From CAVQXR01 sp963717955 (GTDB taxonomy: Bacteria > Actinomycetota > Thermoleophilia > Gaiellales > Gaiellaceae): a DNA stretch of 64,000 bases. The stretch lies in NCBI GenBank assembly GCA_963717955.1, contig CAVQXR010000001.1:1860001-1924000 (forward strand), given 5' to 3'. Within the stretch, counting starts at the first letter, position 1. Every line of letters begins with the position of its first letter. Position numbers and translations under genes: made by a program. Under the pieces are notes generated by a model. It did no database searches, was not told the DNA's origin, and saw only the letters and a list, made by a program, of their open reading frames with translations. This document shows, piece after piece, positions 1 to 11,093 of this stretch.

Positions 1-1
1 T

Positions 2-1543
2 CCGCTCAAGGAGGGTCTCGCCGAAGGCAAGTGGGGTGGCCCGACCGGATTCGAGGGCGCCGAGCGCTATCAGTACGAGTACGACTCGGAGGAAGGCCGC
101 GCGATCCAGGCGCTACGCAAGATGGTGCAGGACGGGACGGCCCCGGACGAGCTCGTCGTCCAGGTCCTCGACGGCGCCGAGGGGCATGTGACCGTTCCCT
201 TCCCGGACGGAGCCCCGTCGCTCGCTCAGCTGTTCGAGGAAGAGACCGGGATCAAGATCACGACCACCACCACGACACCGGAAACGAACTACACGGACAA
301 CCTCCAGAACATGTCGACGAAGAACGGCAGCTTCGATCTCGTCCAGACTGCGGCTACCGACATCGGCGATCTCGCCGAGGGCGGCCTGCTCCGCAACATC
401 GACGACTTCGTCGACAAGTACCAACCCGCATGGCTCGATCCCGAGTTCGGCTACGAGGGTGGCGCGCCGGTCGTGAAGCTCTTCAATACGTACGCTGGCA
501 GCTACTACGTCGTCGCCTACGACAACGACACACAGCCGTATGCCTACCGCGCCGACCTGTTCACCAATCCGGATGAAATGGGGGCGTTCGAGGACCAGTA
601 CGGCCGGGCGCTGCGATTCCCCATCACCTGGGAGGAGCATGCCGAGGTCGCGCAGTTCTTCACTCGCAAGGACGCCGACCCGCCGCTCTACGGCGACGTC
701 GCGCTGAAGTCGCCGTTCTGGGGGATCGTGAATTGGCAGCAGCGGTTCGTCAGCTCGGCGGTCCCGAGCATGTTCTACTTCAACGAGGACGGCTCGGCGA
801 ACATCAACAACGAGGCGGGCATCCGCGCCGCAGAAGAGCACGTCAAGGCGGTCGAGTGGGGCGATCCCAACATCCTCACGGACATCTGGATCGACATGTA
901 CGCGAAGATCGGGTCCGGTGTCGGTCTGATGGGGAACGGCTTCCCGAACATCACGAAGATCATGCCGGGCAACCCGGATCTCGACACGGGGGACTTCGGC
1001 CAGTTCGTGGCTACAGACCTCACCCCCGGGCGGATCGTGGATGGCCAGCTCGTGCGACGACCCGTGATCTTCTTCAACATCTCGTGGGGCGTGAACGCAT
1101 TCGCCGACCCGGCCCGGCACGAGGCCGCATACCTGTTCCTCCAGTGGTCGGGCGGGGCCCGCGTCTACACGTGGCTGACCGGAAACCCGGCCGGGTTCAT
1201 GGATCCGCACCACACCTACTCGTTCTCCGACCCGCTCGTCCTGGAGAGCTACAGCCGCGGTACCACCAACGAACGCGACGAGCCGTCGGCAGACGTACTC
1301 AAGTCGATCATCCCCTACACGGCTCCGCCGATCACCCTGCGAGGGGCGTCCGAGTACACGAACGCGCTCGACCTCGAGCTCCAGAAAGCGATCACGGGGC
1401 AGAAGTCGCCCGAGCAAGCGATCGTGGATACCGCCGCCGAGTGGGACAAGATCACCGAGCGGATCGGCGTCGAAAAGCAGGCTGCCGCGATCCAAGGCGG
1501 CCTCGATGCCTGGCCGTCGGCCGTGGACGAGGTACCCGCCTAA
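2..1543 (+). CDS. ABC transporter substrate-binding protein, 5' end outside window
   Basis: Extracellular solute-binding protein of the carbohydrate/polyol type (family 1-like), expected to be a secreted or lipid-anchored receptor that hands sugar or polyol to the two permeases downstream. The reading frame is open from base 2 to the stop at 1543. An internal ATG at 122 looks like a start but the frame upstream codes for family-like sequence, so the true start and signal peptide lie before the window. Visible features include the aromatic-rich segments of the binding cleft (WQQRFVSSAVPSMFYF, SWGVNAF) and the typical C-terminal region in which helices end in TERIG. The stop is 27 bases before the first permease, so it is the first visible gene of a five-gene transporter operon. 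Ligand identity cannot be read from sequence. Confidence 0.88.
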   Translation, partial: PLKEGLAEGKWGGPTGFEGAERYQYEYDSEEGRAIQALRKMVQDGTAPDELVVQVLDGAEGHVTVPFPDGAPSLAQLFEEETGIKITTTTTTPETNYTDNLQNMSTKNGSFDLVQTAATDIGDLAEGGLLRNIDDFVDKYQPAWLDPEFGYEGGAPVVKLFNTYAGSYYVVAYDNDTQPYAYRADLFTNPDEMGAFEDQYGRALRFPITWEEHAEVAQFFTRKDADPPLYGDVALKSPFWGIVNWQQRFVSSAVPSMFYFNEDGSANINNEAGIRAAEEHVKAVEWGDPNILTDIWIDMYAKIGSGVGLMGNGFPNITKIMPGNPDLDTGDFGQFVATDLTPGRIVDGQLVRRPVIFFNISWGVNAFADPARHEAAYLFLQWSGGARVYTWLTGNPAGFMDPHHTYSFSDPLVLESYSRGTTNERDEPSADVLKSIIPYTAPPITLRGASEYTNALDLELQKAITGQKSPEQAIVDTAAEWDKITERIGVEKQAAAIQGGLDAWPSAVDEVPA

Positions 1544-1570
1544 GGTCTGGAAGAGCCAGTCCATCGGGTA

Positions 1571-2602
1571 ATGACGGCGGAAGCAACAACGCCCGAGCGC
1601 CGCCAGCCGCGCCAGTCGCGGCTGGCGGCGCTCGGCCGCTCAGAGAAAGGGCTCGGAAACGCGCTCATCGTTCCGAGCAGGCTTCTCCTGCTCTTCATCA
1701 TCGCCTTCCCCTCGGCCGTCGCGATCTACATCAGCTTCACCGAGTGGTCGCCGGCGAGCGGAGCCGAGTGGTGGGAGGCGTACCGCTACTGGGATTGGTT
1801 CGGTAACTACTGGGAAGCGCTTACGGATACGTCGTTCTGGCTCGCGATCTGGCGTACCGTCCTCGTCACGGTGATCGCGGTCGGAGTCGAGTTCGGCCTC
1901 GGATTGCTGCTCGCGTTGCTCTTCGCCGAGACCTTCCGCGGGCGGAGCCTCCTCACCGTCCTGTTCCTGCTGCCGATGATGGTCGTCCCCGCGGTTTCCG
2001 GCTTCATCTTCTACATGCTCCTGCAGCAGGAGGGACCTCTGAACCAGATTCTCAGCATGGTCCTTCCCGGCGAGATCCGGATCGGCTGGCTCTCGAACCC
2101 CGACATCGCGCTCTACTCCGTGATGATGGTCGACATCTGGCAATGGACGCCGCTGATGTTCTTGATCCTCCTCGCCGGGGTGGTGTCGATTCCCGAAGAT
2201 CAGATGAACGCGGCGCGCATCCTCGGTGCGAGCTTCTGGCAGCGATTCCGCTACCTCATGTTTCCGCTCCTGAAGCCGGTCATTCTGATCGCGCTGATCA
2301 TCAGAGCCATGGAGGCGTTCAAGATCTTCGATCAGTCCTGGCTCTTGACCCGAGGCGGCCCGGGGGAGGCGTCGACGACGATCTCCGTGTTCCTCTACCG
2401 AGAGGTCTTCGTCAACGCCCGCTGGGGATACGCGACCGCTGTCGCGATCATCGTGCTCATCCTCGTCAGCATCGCTGCGCTACGAGCGATCCGCCCCATC
2501 GAGGTCGCGCAGGAGGAGAGCCTCGAGGAGCTGATCACCGAGGGCGCCCGAGCTACGGATGAGCCCACCGACACGGCCGTCGAAGCCGGCGCGAAAGCGT
2601 GA
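1571..2602 (+). CDS. ABC sugar/polyol transporter permease, MalF/UgpA type
   Basis: Inner-membrane permease of 343 residues with about six transmembrane segments, the first near residues 35-55 after a charged, proline-rich cytoplasmic N-terminus. The EAA loop that docks the ATPase is clear near residues 210-238 (EDQMNAARILGASFWQRFR, with the conserved G of the loop). The segment LTRGGPGEASTTISVF before the last helix is characteristic of MalF-like subunits. The acidic C-terminal tail of about 30 residues is longer than usual. ATG at 1571 follows the binding-protein stop by 27 bases. The stop codon overlaps the ATG of the next permease (TGATG), implying translational coupling and a heterodimeric channel. 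Confidence 0.93.
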   Translation: MTAEATTPERRQPRQSRLAALGRSEKGLGNALIVPSRLLLLFIIAFPSAVAIYISFTEWSPASGAEWWEAYRYWDWFGNYWEALTDTSFWLAIWRTVLVTVIAVGVEFGLGLLLALLFAETFRGRSLLTVLFLLPMMVVPAVSGFIFYMLLQQEGPLNQILSMVLPGEIRIGWLSNPDIALYSVMMVDIWQWTPLMFLILLAGVVSIPEDQMNAARILGASFWQRFRYLMFPLLKPVILIALIIRAMEAFKIFDQSWLLTRGGPGEASTTISVFLYREVFVNARWGYATAVAIIVLILVSIAALRAIRPIEVAQEESLEELITEGARATDEPTDTAVEAGAKA

Positions 2603-3534
2603 TGGCGGTAATCGAAGACGCTCCAGCACCTGCGCCGGCACACGCGGAGCGCCCGGCCGCGCCGTCGCAGGCGCGCGGGCGTCTGCGGGTCGCCGGCCGG
2701 TGGTTTGCGATCTTGCTGATCGGAGCGATCTTCATGTTCCCGATCTACTGGCTCGTGACGATGTCCTTCAAGCCTCAGCGGGAGTGGGACCCGCCGGGTT
2801 CCAAGACATACTGGTTCCCCGAAAACCCGACGCTCGACAACTACAAGAACATCTTTGGCATCGAGGAGGCCGGAACGTTTCTCACGTCGGCATCGCGGGA
2901 CGCGTCTGAGCCGATCATTACGAGCCTGATCGCCGCGGTCGGAGGAACCTTGCTCGCGCTGGCAATCGGGATCCTCGCCGCCTACGGCATCGCTCGGTGG
3001 CGTGCAGGCGGGCGGCTCTTGCCCTTCCAGATCCTCCAGTTGCGAATGTTCCCGCCGGTCGCGATCATCATCCCGATCCTCATCATGTGGGTCTACCTCG
3101 GACTGTGGGACACCCGTTGGGGCCTCATCATCATCTACGGAGCCGTCACCTTCTCCTTCGTGGTCTGGCTGATGCGGAGCTTCTTCCAGGAGGTGCCCAG
3201 GGAGATCTCAGAGGCGGCGATCGTCGACGGCTGCACGCACTGGGGCGCCTTCGTCAAGACAGTCCTACCGCAGGTGAAGGGAGGCCTTGCGGCAACAGCG
3301 CTCTTCGTCTTCATCCTGAACTGGAGCGACTTCCTGATCGCGCTCATCCTCACTCAGGACAAGGCACTCACGGCGCCGGTGTTCCTCAACTCGCTGCAGT
3401 CGTCGGGTTCCGGTCAGGAGTACGGCAGGCAGGCGGCGCTTGCGATGGTTCTGATCATCCCCCCCGTGCTCTTCGGCCTGGCGATTCAGCGGTATCTCGT
3501 GCGCGGACTGACATTCGGGGCGATCAAGCGTTAG
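2602..3534 (+). CDS. ABC sugar/polyol transporter permease, MalG/UgpE type
   Basis: Second membrane subunit of the importer, 310 residues from ATG 2602; a GTG at 2599 would add one residue. About six transmembrane helices are visible, the first at residues 34-52, and a periplasmic loop follows containing YWFPENPTLDNYKNIF, a typical MalG-family region. The EAA motif is present near residues 195-215 (REISEAAIVDGCTHWGAF). It lies between the MalF-type permease and two ATPase genes in one transcription unit, so it should pair with the former. The family usually runs 280-310 residues, so the length is normal. Confidence 0.93.
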   Translation: MAVIEDAPAPAPAHAERPAAPSQARGRLRVAGRWFAILLIGAIFMFPIYWLVTMSFKPQREWDPPGSKTYWFPENPTLDNYKNIFGIEEAGTFLTSASRDASEPIITSLIAAVGGTLLALAIGILAAYGIARWRAGGRLLPFQILQLRMFPPVAIIIPILIMWVYLGLWDTRWGLIIIYGAVTFSFVVWLMRSFFQEVPREISEAAIVDGCTHWGAFVKTVLPQVKGGLAATALFVFILNWSDFLIALILTQDKALTAPVFLNSLQSSGSGQEYGRQAALAMVLIIPPVLFGLAIQRYLVRGLTFGAIKR

Positions 3535-3546
3535 TCAGGGACGGCG

Positions 3547-5774
<2,228 letters not shown>

Positions 5775-6807
5775 GCCAGCCGAGCGCGCGGGCCCTCAGC
5801 GGGAGCACGTACACCGGGTCGGCCCGAGCCGGTCCGTAGACGAGCACCTCGTCACCGGTGGAGAAGGCGAGCCACGCACCGTCCGGTGACCAGGCGAGCC
5901 CCGCGAACCGCCTGTCGGCGAGGCCTTCGACGGGCAGGCCGGATCGCAGGTCGAGAAGAGCGATGAGATCCTCGGGCCCACGCGGCGTCAGGACCGCGGG
6001 CGTCGTGAGCGCAACCTCGTTCCCGCCCGGAGCGAACGAGATCTCCATGCCGAAGAAGCCGGGATTCGGCCCGTACTGGGGGAGCGGGACGGAGCGCCGC
6101 AGCTCTCCGTCGCTCCACAGCTCGAGTGTCAGGTCGAAGCCGTACCCTCTCGAGGGTCGGGCGGTGGCGACCGCGACCGTACCGTCGGGAGCAGGCGCAC
6201 GGCCGATCACGTGACCGTTCCCGGTCGAGCTCTCCTCGATCGCTCTCACCCAGGTGACGACCCGCCCGTCCGGCGCGAAGCGCGGGTGGCAGCCATCGAC
6301 CCGGTCGAGCTCCTCGCCGTCGAGCGCGACGACGACCGTCGAGCCGCCCGGCCGGCAGAGCGCGAGCCGGTCCCCGTCGGGCCCCCATGCCGGAGGGCTC
6401 GCCACGGGCCCGACGGTGTTGCGTCGCGTGGGAGGGCTGCCGGTGCTCGCCAGCCAGACGGTCGGCCCCTCGTCGCTCGCACGTTCGAAGGCCACGAGGT
6501 CGCCGCGCGGCGACGCCCAGAGCCGGCACGATGTCGCCGGGCCCTCGGGGCCGAGGGTCAGGGTCGCGAGATCGAGCACGCGCACACGGCACTCCGGCCC
6601 CACGAGGAAGACGAGCCGCCCGGGGAGCCCTCCACCGGGCGGGACGTCGGGCCCGCTGATCCGTGGAGCAGTGGCCTCCCCGGCCCCCGCGGCGGAGCTC
6701 TCGCGGGCCGGGTCGCGCCGGGCGGCGTCGAGCACCGCGAACGCCGCAACCGTCGCGACGCCCGCCGCGACGCCGACGGTGAGCCAGAGACGGCCGCGCA
6801 CGACCCC

Positions 6808-6813
6808 AGTGTA
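6808..6813 (-). promoter_or_regulatory. -10 hexamer, probable leaderless start of propeller gene
   Basis: TACACT on the - strand lies six bases before the GTG at 6801. No Shine-Dalgarno sequence fits between them, so the message is probably leaderless. This is a motif match only. Confidence 0.5.
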
Positions 6814-7010
6814 CGGACGCGGGCAGGCACCCTCGGCCCCCGCCCGGCGCCGGCAGCGCCCTCGATGGGATCGGTAGTTCGAGGAAGTCGAATCGGCAGG
6901 CCGGATGCAGGGGACCCGCCAGGGCCGATCGGCCATCCGCGCAGGAGGCCAGATCTCAGCCCGGCCCAATCGGCCGCCCGATCCGCCCCATGCGCCGCGC
7001 CGATCCGTAG

Positions 7011-7031
7011 GGGCGGGATCTCGTCCCGCCC
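7011..7031 (-). terminator. Hairpin 3' of aldehyde dehydrogenase
   Basis: A perfect 8-bp stem (GGGCGGGA with TCCCGCCC) closes a 5-base loop. It lies 24 bases beyond the stop of the aldehyde dehydrogenase on the - strand. No clear U tract follows, so termination efficiency is uncertain. Confidence 0.5.
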
Positions 7032-7054
7032 GATTCGCCCGCGCGACCGCCGGA

Positions 7055-8497
7055 TCAGTACCCGAGGTAGACGGTCTTCAGGCGGGTGTAGAAGTCGACG
7101 GCGACGAGGCCCTGCTCGCGGAACGTCGCGCTCGAGGAGCTCTTGACCCCGCCGAACGGCGCGTTCAGGTCGACGCCGACGGTCGGCCGGTTGATCCGGG
7201 CGACGCCGACCTCGGCCTCGTCGGCGAAGCGCATCGCGGCCCTGAGGTCGTTCGTGACGATCCCGCCGGAGAGCCCGTAGGTCGAGGCGTTGGCGAGCTC
7301 GATCGCCTCGTCGAGGTCGGCGACCTCGAGCACGCCGATCACGGGCCCGAAGATCTCCTCGGTCGCGATCCGCATCTGCGGCGTGACACCGGTGAAGACG
7401 GCGGGGGAGAAGAAAAGGTCCTCGCACTCGCCGCCGGTGACGAGCTCGGCGCCCTCCTGCCGCCCGATCTCGAGGTAGGAGAGATCCGTCTCGAGCTGCG
7501 CCCCGTCGACGACGGGGCCCATCTTCGCACCCTCGGCCTGCCCGTCGGTCGGTCGAAAGCTCTCCGCCTGCCTCACCAGCGCCTCGACGAACCCGTCGTG
7601 TGCCGCCCGGGTCGTGATCACGCGGCTCGTCGCCGTGCACGCTTGTCCGGTGACTCCGAAGCCCCCCTGGGCCGCGACCTGCGCTGCGAACGCCGGATCG
7701 GCGTCCTCGAGGACGATCAGGGCGTTCTTGCCCCCCATCTCGAGCTGGACGCGCGCGAGCCGCCGCGAGACGGCCTCGTTGATGTGGAGCCCCGTGTCCA
7801 CCGAGCCGGTGAAGCTGACCGCCTGGACGCGCTCGTCGGCGAGGATCGCCTCTCCGACCACCCCGCCGCTCCCCTGCACGACGTTCAGCACGCCCGCCGG
7901 CAACCCCGCGTCGACGAGCGCCTCCGCGAGGTGCTGGACGGAGAGCGGGACGAGCGAGGCCGGCTTGATCACCACCGTGTTGCCCGACACGAGCGCCGGC
8001 GCCATCTTCCAGGCCGGGATCGCGATCGGGAAGTTCCAGGGCGTGATCAGGCCGACGACGCCGAGCGGCTCCTTGACCGTGTAGAGGTGCGTGTCGGGCG
8101 TCGCGGACGGCAGGCTGTCGCCCTTCAGGCGCCAGCCCTCGCCGGAGAAGAAGCGAAGGATGTCCGCCGCACGCTGAACCTCGCCGGCCGCCTCGGCGAG
8201 CGTCTTGCCCTCCTCGGCGCACAGGTCGCGCGCAACGCGCTCCCTGCGCTCCTCGAGCAGGGACGAGGCCCTGGCAAGGATCGCGCCGCGGGCGATCGGG
8301 GACGTCTTGCGCCAGGCCGGAAACGCCTGCTCTGCAGCCTCGATCGCGCCCAGTGCGTCCTTGCGGGCGCCGCCCGCGATCAGGGTGACGATCTCGCCGG
8401 GCCGCGCCGGGTTCCGGCGCTCGGCGGCAGGCTCACCCGTCCATGCCCCACCGATCAGGTGGCGGACGAGGACGGGCTCGGAGACGGTGGCGGTCAT
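7055..8497 (-). CDS. Aldehyde dehydrogenase, 2-oxoglutarate semialdehyde type
   Basis: NAD(P)-dependent aldehyde dehydrogenase of 480 residues. The catalytic Cys is in GQACTATSRV and the general-base Glu in LEMGGKNALIV. The cofactor loop PWNFPIAIPAWK and the C-terminal FGGVKSSS region are complete. The last residues KTVYLGY and the overall pattern resemble 2-oxoglutarate (2,5-dioxopentanoate) semialdehyde dehydrogenases of oxidative pentose and hexarate breakdown. That fits the FAH-family dehydratase candidate at 12566-13414, but other semialdehydes are possible. ATG 8497 was chosen because it matches family N-termini and has GGAG eight bases upstream (GGAGCAGCTGATG). A longer frame extends upstream without family-like sequence. 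It is monocistronic as far as I can see. Confidence 0.88.
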   Translation of the reverse strand: MTATVSEPVLVRHLIGGAWTGEPAAERRNPARPGEIVTLIAGGARKDALGAIEAAEQAFPAWRKTSPIARGAILARASSLLEERRERVARDLCAEEGKTLAEAAGEVQRAADILRFFSGEGWRLKGDSLPSATPDTHLYTVKEPLGVVGLITPWNFPIAIPAWKMAPALVSGNTVVIKPASLVPLSVQHLAEALVDAGLPAGVLNVVQGSGGVVGEAILADERVQAVSFTGSVDTGLHINEAVSRRLARVQLEMGGKNALIVLEDADPAFAAQVAAQGGFGVTGQACTATSRVITTRAAHDGFVEALVRQAESFRPTDGQAEGAKMGPVVDGAQLETDLSYLEIGRQEGAELVTGGECEDLFFSPAVFTGVTPQMRIATEEIFGPVIGVLEVADLDEAIELANASTYGLSGGIVTNDLRAAMRFADEAEVGVARINRPTVGVDLNAPFGGVKSSSSATFREQGLVAVDFYTRLKTVYLGY

Positions 8498-8614
8498 CAG
8501 CTGCTCCAGGGTCGTCGGGTCCGGACTCGGAGAGCCTACCGTGCGCCCGGACCCTGCCACACGGCCTGCGCGTCGGACTACGATTCCAGGGAGCAAACGG
8601 ACGGGAGGGCCCCA

Positions 8615-10092
8615 ATGGCGGTCGTTGTTGGCAAGGACGAGCAGCTCCTCATCGGCGGAAGTGGGTGAGGCGGAGAACGGCGACCGCTTCGACGTCACGA
8701 ACCCGGCGACCGGCGAGGTCGTCGGCTCCGTGCCGAACGGCACGGCCGAGGACGTGCAGGCGGCGATCGACGCGGCCGCGGCGGCGTTCGACGGAGTGGA
8801 GCGCGACCGGCGGCGATCCAGCGCGCGCGCATCCTGCGCCGCGCCGCCGACCTGATCCGCGAGCGCGCCGACGAGATCGCCTCGGTGATGACCGCCGAGC
8901 AGGGCAAGCCGCTCGCCGAGGCCGCGCGGCGAGGTCGACTACGCCGCGAGCTTCCTCGAGTGGTTCGCCGGCGAGGCCGAGCGCGTCTACGGCCAGGTCG
9001 TGCCGCCGATGAACCCCGCGAACCGCGTGCTCGTGCTGCGCCAGCCCGTCGGCGTCACGGCCGCGATCACGCCGTGGAACTTCCCCGCGGCGATGATGAC
9101 GCGCAAGCTCGGCCCGGCGATGGCCGCCGGCTGCACGAGCGTCGTCAAGCCGGCGAGCGCGACGCCGCTGACGGCCGCGCTCGATCCTGCGCGCGATCGA
9201 GGACGCCGGCGCGCCGCCGGGCGTCGTCAACCTCGTCACGTCGCGCTCGTCCGGCATGGTCGCCGAGACGCTGTTCGCCGACGCGCGCGTGCGCAAGATC
9301 TCGTTCACCGGCTCGACCGAGGTCGGCAAGGAGCTGATCCGCCTCTCGGCCGACCAGGTCAAGCGCCTGTCGCTCGAGCTCGGCGGCCACGCGCCGTACG
9401 TCATCTTCGACGACGCCGACCTCGAGGAGGCGGTCGACGGGCTGATCGCCTCGAAGTTCCGCAACGCCGGCCAGACCTGCGTCTGCGCGAACCGCATCTA
9501 CGTGCAGCGCGGCATCTACGACGAGGTTCGTCGCGGCCGCTCACCGAGAAGGTCGCGACGATGGTCGTCGGCCCCGGCGACCAGCCGACGGCGTCACGAT
9601 CGGGCCGCTGATCGACGACCGCGCGGTCGACAAGGTCGACGAGCACGTGCAGGACGCGATCGAGCCACGGCGCCCGCCTGCGTCACCGGCGGCGAGCGCC
9701 TGACCGAGGGCGAGCTACGCGCGCGGCTCGTTCTACGCGCCGACCGTGCTCGACGGCGTCACCCCCGAGATGCTGATCTCCCACGAGGAGACGTTCGGCC
9801 CGGTCGCGGCGCTGACGCCGTTCGAGACCGAGGAGGAGGCGATCGAGCGCGGCCAACGACTCGGTCTACGGGCTCGCCGCGTACTTCCACACCCGCGACT
9901 ACGCGCGGCTGCTGCGCGTCGCCGAGAAGCTCGAGTACGGGATCGTCGGCGCCAACGCGGGCATCATCAGCGCCGCCAACGCGCCGTTCGGCGGCGTCAA
10001 GGAGTCGGGCTACGGCCGCGAGGGCGGCGCCTTCGGCATCGACGAGTACCTCGACGACGAAGTACGTCCTCGTCGCCGGCGTCGGGATCTGA
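8615..10092 (+). pseudogene. Aldehyde dehydrogenase (succinate-semialdehyde type) broken by about ten frameshifts
   Basis: Joined across frames, the segment encodes a nearly full-length aldehyde dehydrogenase. It has an N-terminal FDVTNPATGEVVGSVPNG, a cofactor region TPWNFPAAMM, the general base in LELGGHAPYVIF, the catalytic Cys in NAGQTCVCANRIYV, and a C-terminal FGGVKESGYGREGG. This composition resembles succinate-semialdehyde dehydrogenases. The frame changes near 8664, 8810, 8927, 9183, 9525, 9592, 9665, 9680, 9725, 9850 and 10060, mostly within GC-rich runs, yet each piece keeps conserved motifs without internal missense decay. Codon choice (heavy CGC and GCG) differs from both neighbours. 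It may be a young pseudogene or a stretch of poor or chimeric sequence. As written it cannot make the enzyme. The ATG at 8615 has a purine-rich GGGAGGG just upstream. Confidence 0.8.
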
Positions 10093-10135
10093 CGGATCTG
10101 CCGGGGGCCGGAGCGATCCGGCCCCTCACCATCCC

Positions 10136-10888
10136 ATGGAGCTGGGCCTCAGCGGAGCGCGCGCGATCGTCGTCGGCGGCGGCTTCGGGCTCGGCCGGGG
10201 CATCGCCGAGCTGCTCGCTGCGGAGGGAGCGCTCCTCGCCGTCTGCGCGCTGCGGCGCGAGTCCGTCGAGGCGACCGTGGCAGCCTGCGAGCCGCAGGCG
10301 TTCGGCGACGCGGTTGATCTCACCGACACGGCCGACTATCAGGCATGGCTTCGCGAGGCGATCGTCCGCCTCGGCGGCGTCGACGTCTTCGTCGCGAATG
10401 CGACCGCAGGCGGCGTCGAAGGCGATCCGTGGCAGCGTCATCTCGACGTCGACCTGCTCCAGTGCGTGCGCGGCTGCGAGGTGGTCGTTCCGGCGCTGAA
10501 GGCCGCCGGCGCCGGCTCGATCGTGTTCGTCGCCTCGGTCGCGGCAACGCTCGCCGACTCGCCGGAGGGCTGGGAGGCCTACGGATCGATCAAGGCAGCG
10601 GTGACGAGCTACGCCGGACAGCTCGCACAGACCCTCGGCCCGCACGGGATCCGCGTCAATGTCGTGTCCCCCGGCCCGATCCTCGACCCCGGCGGCTACT
10701 GGGAGCGGACGAGCCGCGACGACCCCGCCGCCTTCGAGGCGATGCGCGCGAGCACGGCGCTCGGACGCTTCGCGACCGTCGCGGAGGTCGCGAGTGCGGT
10801 CGTCTTCCTTGCCAGCGCGGCGTCGAGCTACACGACGGGTGCGAACCTGCGGGTCGACGGCGGCTCGCTGAAGACCGTGGACTTCTGA
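10136..10888 (+). CDS. Short-chain dehydrogenase/reductase
   Basis: Classical SDR of 250 residues, probably a cytoplasmic NAD(P)-dependent alcohol/ketone oxidoreductase. The nucleotide-binding glycine motif is GGGFGLGRG near residues 14-22. The NAG-equivalent reads VANATAG. The catalytic Ser is in VASVAA and the Tyr and Lys are in YGSIKAA. The C-terminus has the usual PGPI and VDGGSL segments. ATG 10136 follows the broken aldehyde dehydrogenase by 43 bases, so the two may share a transcript. The substrate is unknown. Confidence 0.9.
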   Translation: MELGLSGARAIVVGGGFGLGRGIAELLAAEGALLAVCALRRESVEATVAACEPQAFGDAVDLTDTADYQAWLREAIVRLGGVDVFVANATAGGVEGDPWQRHLDVDLLQCVRGCEVVVPALKAAGAGSIVFVASVAATLADSPEGWEAYGSIKAAVTSYAGQLAQTLGPHGIRVNVVSPGPILDPGGYWERTSRDDPAAFEAMRASTALGRFATVAEVASAVVFLASAASSYTTGANLRVDGGSLKTVDF

Positions 10889-10922
10889 CAGCACGTCCAA
10901 TCGACACGGCTGCCGGTGGCCC

Positions 10923-10951
10923 TTGCGTCCAGCCGGGCGCTTCGATAGCCT
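10923..10951 (+). promoter_or_regulatory. Candidate promoter of the ammonium transporter
   Basis: TTGCGT at 10923-10928 is followed by 17 bases and then TAGCCT at 10946-10951, a good match to an actinobacterial vegetative promoter. A transcript from here would carry a leader of about 135 bases before the transporter start. This is inferred from motif spacing only. Confidence 0.5.
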
Positions 10952-10961
10952 GCTCGGAAGC

Positions 10962-11025
10962 CCGCCGACGTCGGCGGCGCGAGAGGCATCGAGGCCTCAG
11001 GAGCTCCGGGCTCCTGGGGCCTTTT
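10962..11025 (+). promoter_or_regulatory. Structured leader with terminator-like hairpin upstream of amt
   Basis: Two structures lie between the candidate promoter and the transporter gene. The first is a perfect 16-bp palindrome at 10962-10977 (CCGCCGAC and its complement). The second is a 12-bp stem, 10992-11003 with 11011-11022, containing one G-U pair, a 7-base loop and a TTTT run at 11022-11025. That is the form of an intrinsic terminator placed before its own gene, as in attenuators. No known riboswitch class is recognised. Confidence 0.5.
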
Positions 11026-11093
11026 CATTGGTCCGGCAGAAGGGGGCGAGCGGTCGTGGAGAACGCGGGGCACGGGGTCACGGAAGGCGTGAG

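Noticed and set aside
113..1564. Long open frame on the - strand opposite the binding protein
   Set aside because: Typical high-GC shadow; the + strand frame has family motifs and operon context, the - strand frame has none.
10923..11093. Longer N-terminus for the ammonium transporter
   Set aside because: The extension translates the promoter and hairpin leader and has no Amt-like sequence.
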